From: Caballeronia sp. dw_19
GTDB taxonomy: Bacteria; Pseudomonadota; Gammaproteobacteria; Burkholderiales; Burkholderiaceae
Reading direction: 5' to 3'
Length of the DNA: 64,000 nucleotides
Assembly: GCF_018449515.1 (NCBI RefSeq)
Contig: NZ_JAAVUQ010000012.1
Coordinates: 124,001 to 188,000 of the forward strand
In this document: positions 59,140-64,000 of the stretch, in pieces
Layout: each line of letters begins with the position of its first letter
Position numbering within the stretch: position 1 is the first letter of the stretch
Program-made: the position numbers and the translations under genes
The notes under the pieces: generated by a model
What the model saw: the letters and a program-made list of their open reading frames with translations, nothing else
Database searches by the model: none
What the model was told of the DNA's origin: nothing

Positions 59140-60297
59140 CTAGCCTTTCATCAGCCGCTTTTGTCGTGACACGCTCATGATGAGCCCGACCGCAACCCCG
59201 AGCGTTGTCAGCGCGGTTCCACCGTAACTCATGAACGGCAACGGCACGCCGACCACCGGCAAGATCCCGCTCACCATCCCGATATTCACGAACGCGTAAG
59301 TAAAGAATGCCATGGTCAGCGATCCGGCCAGCAGGCGTCCGAACAGCGTCGCCCCGTTCGCCGCGATAAACAGTCCTCGCGCAATCAACGCCATGTAAAG
59401 GAATAGCAGCACAAGCCCGCCCGCGAGCCCGAACTCCTCCGAAAACACCGCGAAAATGAAGTCGGTATGCTTTTCAGGGATGAACTCCAGATGCGACTGC
59501 GTACCCTTCAACCAGCCTTTTCCGAAGGTCCCGCCCGAGCCGATCGCAATGACGGCCTGAATCGTGTGAAAGCCTTTACCGAGCGGATCGGAAGTCGGAT
59601 CGAGCAGCGTACAGATCCGATGCTTCTGGTAATCGTGCATCAGCGGCCAGTTCACGTCCGGCTGGCAAATGCGCTCCTGGAATACGCCAATACTGGCAAC
59701 CACCAGCACGGCCGCCACGAGCACCGGCACGATCAGCTTGAAACTCAGGCCCGCGAAATAGATCACGAAGAGGCCCGCCGCGAACACCAGCACGGCGGTG
59801 CCCAGATCCGGCTGCTTGGCGATGATCGCGACCGGCAGGATCAGGATCACGAAGCCGACGATGTAATCCCACCATCGGATACCGCCCTCACGCCGCTGGA
59901 AATACCATGCGAGCATGAGCGGCATCGCGATCTTCATGATCTCCGAGGGCTGGATCACCACGCCCACGTTCAGCCAGCGTTTCGCGCCTTTGCGCGTCAG
60001 TCCGAACGTGGCGACCGCGATCAGCAGCGCCATGCCAATGGTGTACATCGGCACGGCGAAACGCATCAGCGTGGGCGGCGGCACGTTGGCGAGAATCCAC
60101 ATCAGCCCGAACGTCAGCATGATGTTACGCAACTGGTCTTCTACGCGGCCTGGGACGTCGAGACTCGCGCTGTACAGCGTCACGATGCCCACGCACAGCA
60201 GCAGGAACACAATCAGCGCGAGCGGTTTATCGAAGCCCGCGAACATGCGCTTCGTGCGTTCGAGCCAGACGCGCTTATCGAATTGCAGCGCTTGCAT
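59140..60297 (-). CDS. rodA: RodA, peptidoglycan glycosyltransferase of the elongasome
   Basis: A 385-residue SEDS polymerase with about ten hydrophobic segments that links lipid II into glycan strands during side-wall growth, in complex with PBP2. SEDS words: LTLYSASLD-like YSAS near TM1, AKQPDLGTAVLVFAAG, the catalytic-region loop CQPDVNWPLMHDYQKHRICTLLDPTSDPLG, HTIQAVIAIGSGGTFGKG and GMVSGILPVVGVPLPFMSYGGTALTTL at the C-terminus. It is the last gene of mreBCD-mrdA-rodA, 12 bases behind mrdA. Confidence 0.96.
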   Translation of the reverse strand: MQALQFDKRVWLERTKRMFAGFDKPLALIVFLLLCVGIVTLYSASLDVPGRVEDQLRNIMLTFGLMWILANVPPPTLMRFAVPMYTIGMALLIAVATFGLTRKGAKRWLNVGVVIQPSEIMKIAMPLMLAWYFQRREGGIRWWDYIVGFVILILPVAIIAKQPDLGTAVLVFAAGLFVIYFAGLSFKLIVPVLVAAVLVVASIGVFQERICQPDVNWPLMHDYQKHRICTLLDPTSDPLGKGFHTIQAVIAIGSGGTFGKGWLKGTQSHLEFIPEKHTDFIFAVFSEEFGLAGGLVLLFLYMALIARGLFIAANGATLFGRLLAGSLTMAFFTYAFVNIGMVSGILPVVGVPLPFMSYGGTALTTLGVAVGLIMSVSRQKRLMKG

Positions 60298-60309
60298 GGC
60301 GATTCTCCT

Positions 60310-62760
60310 TTACTCGTCGATGCCGCCAGACGGAGTCAACGTCTGGATGGCGCTTTTGCCGGTGTTGCGGGGGATCGCGGCAGTGGGCGCGGGTTCTTTC
60401 GGTGGTGACGGCGGCGGTGGTGCGGCGGGCGCCTTGCGGACCTCGGCGATACGGGTGGTCTCCTTCGCGTTGACCACACCCGGCGCTTTCGATTCCGTTG
60501 CCGGGCGCGCTGTTTCCCGCGCTTCCGTGGCGATAGGCGCGACCGGCACGCGCGGCGCTTCCAGCGCGCGCAGCATGCTCGGCGCAGCAGGAACGGCCGA
60601 CGCCGCCGATGCAGCCGGCGCGCTCGACGCCGCTCCGGCTCCGGCTCCGCTGCTTGCCGGCGCAGACGCAGCCGAATCAGAAGCCGCAGCCCCAGCGGCA
60701 CTCGCAGCCACTGAACCGGACGCAGCCAATGGCTTGAACGCCGGCGATGCACTTGTCACAGATGCTGGCAAGGCCGCGTCGACCGGGCTTTGCGCGCCCC
60801 CGATCACCGGCGCGCCTGCATCTTCCGTCGCCGATGCCGCCGCCGCTACAGCCGCCGCTTCCGCACCCGGTTTCAACCGGTCGACGAGATAATAATCGAG
60901 CACTTTCCGCGCGATCGGACCCGCCGATTCCGCACCCCAGCCGCCGTTTTCCACGATCAGCGCAACCGCGATAGTCGGATGGTCAGCCGGTGCGAACGCG
61001 ATAAACAACGCGTGATCGCGCAACCGTTCCGCTATCGCGCTGTGTGAATAATTCGCGCCTTGCAGCGAGTAGACCTGCGCCGTACCGGTTTTACCCGCGG
61101 CCTGATAAGGTGCGCCGCGGAAGATCTTGGAACCCGTACCGGTGGTCACCACGCCTTCCATTGCCCGCTTGATAAAGTCGATGTCCGCCTGCTTGACCGC
61201 AATCCTGTCGCTCGGATCACGCACGGTGACGCGTACCGCCTTGCTGATCGGATTCTCGACTTCCTTGACCAAGTGCGGCTTCATGACCACGCCGTCGTTC
61301 GCGAGCGTCGCCGTGGCGTGCGCGAGTTGCAGGATCGTGAACGAGTTATAACCCTGCCCGATGCCCAGGCTGATCGTCTCGCCTTCATACCAGCGCTGTT
61401 GTTCCGGTTTCCGGTACGCCTTCTTTTTCCACTCAGTGGATGGAAGAATGCCGCGCGCTTCGCCGTTGATGTCGATACCCGTGATCTGCCCGAATCCCCA
61501 CGGCTTCATGAACCCGGCCATGGCATTCACGCCGAGATCGTGCGCCAGCATGTAGAAATAGGTGTCGTTGGAAACCACGATCGCGCGGTTCATGTCGACC
61601 CAGCCCTGGCCCGCGCGCACGTCGTTGCGGAAGGTGTGACCGCCAAACGTGTACGAACCCGGGTCCTGGAATCCCCAACTGGTCGTGCGTTTATGCAGCG
61701 TCAGCGCGGCAAGCGCCATGAACGGCTTGTAGGTGGAACCGGGCGGATAGGTGCCGTGCAGCGGACGGTTCAGCAGCGGGTGATCGGGGGAATTGTTGAG
61801 CGAATCCCAAGTCTGCTGGTCGATGCCATCGACGAACGAATTCGGGTCGAAACTGGGAGCCGAGACGAACGCGAGCACATCGCCCGTCGCTGGTTCGATA
61901 GCAACCAGCGCGCCGCGCTTGCCAGCGAACGCCTGCTCGGCGACCTGCTGCAAGCCGATATCCAGCGACAACACCAGGTTGTTCCCCGGCGTGGCCTGTG
62001 TGCGCGACAGCGTGCGCACCGGTCGCCCGCCTGCTGTGACTTCCACTTCCTCGAAGCCGGTCAGTCCATGCAATTCGGTTTCGTAGCTCTGTTCCACACC
62101 AATCTTGCCGATGTAGTCCGTGCCCTTGTAGTTATTCGCGTCCAGACGGGGATCGTAGTGATCGGTGTCGGCGTCGTTCTGGTCGCTCGCTTCGTCGATA
62201 CGTTCCTGATCGCGCTGCGAAATCCGTCCGATATAGCCGATCACGTGCGCCGCAGTGGGTCCGAGCGGATATTGCCGGAACAGCCGCGCGCGCACTTCCA
62301 CGCCCGGAAAGCGGAACTTCTGGGCGGTGAAACGGGCGACTTCTTCGTCGGTCAAGCGGGTGCGGATTGGCAGGCTCTCGAAATTCTTCGAGTCCTCCAG
62401 CAGCTTCTTAAAACGCCGCCGATCGCGCTGATCGACGGGAATCACGGTCCCGATACGGTCGATTTCATCGTCGAGCGTGGTGTTGATCTTCGACGGCGTG
62501 ATTTCCAGCGTGTAAGCCGAATAATTCTTCGCCAGCACCACGCCGTTGCGGTCGGTGATGATGCCGCGGTTCGGCACGATAGGGGCAACCGAGATGCGGT
62601 TTTCATCGGCCTGCAGCGAGTATTTGCTGAAATGCCAGACCTGCAGATACAGGAAGCGAACGCCGATCAGCCCGAAACAGACGAACACGAACAGGCCGGC
62701 GGCAGCCACACGCAGGCGAAACTTCGATAACTGTTGTTCGGCGTTCTGAAATTCGGTCAT
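60310..62760 (-). CDS. mrdA: penicillin-binding protein 2 with Ala/Pro/Ser-rich C-terminal tail
   Basis: An 816-residue class B PBP, the transpeptidase partner of RodA. It has one N-terminal membrane helix (about 20-42), a dimerisation (pedestal) domain, and then the transpeptidase with S342 in GSTYK (SxxK), SNDTYFYML (SxN) and AGKTGTAQVY (KTG). The core ends near 640 (YYLVDRLKPG). A low-complexity tail of about 170 residues rich in Ala, Ser, Pro and Glu follows, absent from the 633-residue E. coli protein. The tail should be periplasmic. Confidence 0.96.
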   Translation of the reverse strand: MTEFQNAEQQLSKFRLRVAAAGLFVFVCFGLIGVRFLYLQVWHFSKYSLQADENRISVAPIVPNRGIITDRNGVVLAKNYSAYTLEITPSKINTTLDDEIDRIGTVIPVDQRDRRRFKKLLEDSKNFESLPIRTRLTDEEVARFTAQKFRFPGVEVRARLFRQYPLGPTAAHVIGYIGRISQRDQERIDEASDQNDADTDHYDPRLDANNYKGTDYIGKIGVEQSYETELHGLTGFEEVEVTAGGRPVRTLSRTQATPGNNLVLSLDIGLQQVAEQAFAGKRGALVAIEPATGDVLAFVSAPSFDPNSFVDGIDQQTWDSLNNSPDHPLLNRPLHGTYPPGSTYKPFMALAALTLHKRTTSWGFQDPGSYTFGGHTFRNDVRAGQGWVDMNRAIVVSNDTYFYMLAHDLGVNAMAGFMKPWGFGQITGIDINGEARGILPSTEWKKKAYRKPEQQRWYEGETISLGIGQGYNSFTILQLAHATATLANDGVVMKPHLVKEVENPISKAVRVTVRDPSDRIAVKQADIDFIKRAMEGVVTTGTGSKIFRGAPYQAAGKTGTAQVYSLQGANYSHSAIAERLRDHALFIAFAPADHPTIAVALIVENGGWGAESAGPIARKVLDYYLVDRLKPGAEAAAVAAAASATEDAGAPVIGGAQSPVDAALPASVTSASPAFKPLAASGSVAASAAGAAASDSAASAPASSGAGAGAASSAPAASAASAVPAAPSMLRALEAPRVPVAPIATEARETARPATESKAPGVVNAKETTRIAEVRKAPAAPPPPSPPKEPAPTAAIPRNTGKSAIQTLTPSGGIDE

Positions 62761-62859
62761 GCAATGTTCGCGGGAACCGCGTGTATGGCGTGCGTGGCGT
62801 GTGTAGCGTTTACGGCGTGCAGCGGTTGCAGCAGGCGCTTTGTTCGCTCATGAGTCACC

Positions 62860-63372
62860 TCAGATTGGCCGCGTGTCGTCGGGATCAGTGGCGCGGCGCT
62901 GCGGAATCAGCAGCAGGAAACTTGCGACCGGCCACAAAATAGCCTCCACGAACCCGTCGATCAGATAACCCCAGCCGGGAAACGCCGCGCCCGTCAGCAG
63001 GCGGATCACGAACGGCACGATTTGCGCGCCGATCAGCAAAGGCGCGACCACGAACGTTTGCACGGGCAGCGACATCCACAATACGCGCCTGTGAATGGTG
63101 ATGGCGCCATACGACAACAACGTATACGCAAGCGCGTGCTCACCGAGCAGACTGGCATTGTGAACGTCCATGAGCATGCCGAGCATGAACGCGATACCCA
63201 TGCCCACCCGACGCGGCTGGTGAACATTCCAGAACAGCAGCACGACCGCGACGAAATCCGGGACGCCGAAAATCCGGCCCCACGGCATCAGGTTCAGCAG
63301 GAACGCGGCGGCCAGACTAAACGTGATGAAGTACGGATTGACCGGCTGCAGGATGTATTGCGGACGGTTCAT
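62860..63372 (-). CDS. mreD: rod-shape-determining protein MreD
   Basis: A 170-residue inner-membrane protein with five or six hydrophobic segments; it helps bridge MreB filaments to MreC and the PBP2-RodA pair. The N-terminus MNRPQYILQPVNPYFITFSLAAAFLLNLMPWG and the GLLMDVHNASLLGEHALAYTLLSYGA-type block are typical. Its ATG overlaps the mreC stop by four bases. A 99-base gap separates it from mrdA. Confidence 0.94.
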   Translation of the reverse strand: MNRPQYILQPVNPYFITFSLAAAFLLNLMPWGRIFGVPDFVAVVLLFWNVHQPRRVGMGIAFMLGMLMDVHNASLLGEHALAYTLLSYGAITIHRRVLWMSLPVQTFVVAPLLIGAQIVPFVIRLLTGAAFPGWGYLIDGFVEAILWPVASFLLLIPQRRATDPDDTRPI

Positions 63373-64000
63373 GGTGCGGCTCCGGGCGCGGGCTTGCGGG
63401 CAGATTCTGCTTTCCTCGCGTGCTCGGATTTTTCGGCTTTCTTCGTGGCTGCGGGCTCGGTTTTCTTCACTGCCGCCGCCGGTTCAGGGTTTTTCGCGGC
63501 AGGCGTACTGGCTGCCGCCGCAGGGGCGGCCGCGCTGGCGCTTTTCGCCGGCGCTGCCTTGCCCTTCTTACCCTTGTTGTCCTTCGCTTCCTTGGCCGCG
63601 GCCGCTGCCTCGACTTCTTCAGGATTCGGCGGTTGGTTGATCTCGTAATGCAGCACGAGCAACTGGCGCGCACCGCGTACCGGCGCGATCGGCAGGCAGA
63701 CTACGCGGGCGAACGCGGTATCCGCTTGTTTATCGACGCGAACGACTTTCGCCACCGGCAATCCCGGCGGATAAATGCCATCCAGACCGCTGGTCACGAG
63801 TTCGTCGCCCGTTTGCACGTCGGCGCTGATGGGGACGAAACGCAAATCGAGCGTGTCGCCCTTCGGCGTGCCGTAGATCACGCTGCGCAATCCGGTTCGT
63901 ACGATCTGCACGGGCACCGCCTGGTCTTTGTCGGAGAGCAGCGTGACTTCCGATTGCAGCGGGAACACACGCGTGACCTGCCCGATGACGCCGTCTTCAT
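63369..64000 (-). CDS. mreC: rod-shape-determining protein MreC (N-terminus outside the window)
   Basis: Only the last 209 residues are present; the gene runs off the right edge. The visible part begins EDGVIGQVTRVFPLQSEVTLLSD, inside the periplasmic beta-barrel domain that contacts PBP2, and continues ISADVQTGDELVTSGLDGIYPPGLPVAKV, a family hallmark. After LVLHYEINQPPNPEEVE comes a tail of about 85 residues of Ala, Lys, Pro and Glu, which should hang in the periplasm. It overlaps mreD by four bases. Confidence 0.93.
   Translation of the reverse strand, partial: EDGVIGQVTRVFPLQSEVTLLSDKDQAVPVQIVRTGLRSVIYGTPKGDTLDLRFVPISADVQTGDELVTSGLDGIYPPGLPVAKVVRVDKQADTAFARVVCLPIAPVRGARQLLVLHYEINQPPNPEEVEAAAAAKEAKDNKGKKGKAAPAKSASAAAPAAAASTPAAKNPEPAAAVKKTEPAATKKAEKSEHARKAESARKPAPGAAP

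Noticed and set aside
61060..62730. Long open frame antisense to mrdA (about 556 codons)
   Set aside because: Same reason: a shadow of the PBP2 codon pattern with Arg/His-rich nonsense sequence.
1..64000. CRISPR array or cas genes
   Set aside because: No regularly spaced repeat-spacer array and no Cas-like protein were found; the left-edge repeats have unequal spacing and no unique spacers.

Overview
This is a GC-rich stretch of a betaproteobacterial chromosome. Gene content and order point to the Burkholderiaceae (Burkholderia, Paraburkholderia or Caballeronia type). The supporting blocks are dprA facing def-fmt, followed by htpX-rsmB-DUF4390-NtrY/NtrX-like kinase and regulator; a queC-queE-queD run; the elongasome operon mreC-mreD-mrdA-rodA; GTP-type PEP carboxykinase; and a small exported DUF4148 protein. 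The species cannot be fixed from the sequence alone.

Layout. 1-240 holds an array of six short repeats of unknown origin, possibly the end of a mobile element. 493-12833 carries two TPR-linked glycosyltransferase-like proteins, the SbcCD nuclease, a small zinc-ribbon protein, the DEAD-box helicase DbpA, a drug-type MFS exporter and a 2-hydroxyacid dehydrogenase. 13242-28046 is a Wzx/Wzy-type exopolysaccharide or capsule locus. It encodes a priming phosphosugar transferase, the Wza/Wzb/Wzc export and control module, WecB and WecC (making UDP-ManNAcA), a flippase, a GT25, a polymerase, a GT4, a secreted lyase-like protein and a WecG/TagA-family transferase. 28399-30017 holds small exported or membrane proteins. 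30541-33031 is a MarR-isochorismatase-MFS unit with a clear palindromic operator candidate. 33158-34262 is an Abi_2/AbiF-type HEPN gene preceded by its own promoter and a short terminator-like hairpin, next to tRNA-Lys. 34787-41392 carries metabolic genes (thioesterase, patatin, OsmC, dehydrogenase, PEPCK, LysR). 41518-55130 carries DNA and translation housekeeping genes (topB, thioredoxin, dprA, def, fmt, htpX, rsmB) and a two-component system. 55232-59073 has tRNA-Phe, the queuosine genes, an aldolase and a Sel1-like protein. 59140-64000 is the cell-elongation operon, running off the right edge inside mreC.

The most interesting locus is the AbiF-type gene. It has a complete HEPN RX4H motif, a near-consensus sigma-70 promoter 93 bases upstream of its start codon, and between them a GC-rich hairpin followed by a U-run. 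That is the arrangement expected for a small RNA controlling or neutralising an HEPN RNase toxin (AbiF protein with abiF-type RNA, the lineage proposed as an ancestor of Cas13). Secondary points are the ManNAcA-based polysaccharide locus with a tyrosine-poor Wzc tail, an isochorismatase-fold enzyme lacking the family cysteine, and an NtrX-like regulator without its AAA+ domain.

All functional calls rest on motifs read by eye. No database search, folding or alignment was run. Start codons were re-chosen where the longest open frame extends upstream of a recognisable family N-terminus or a good ribosome-binding site.
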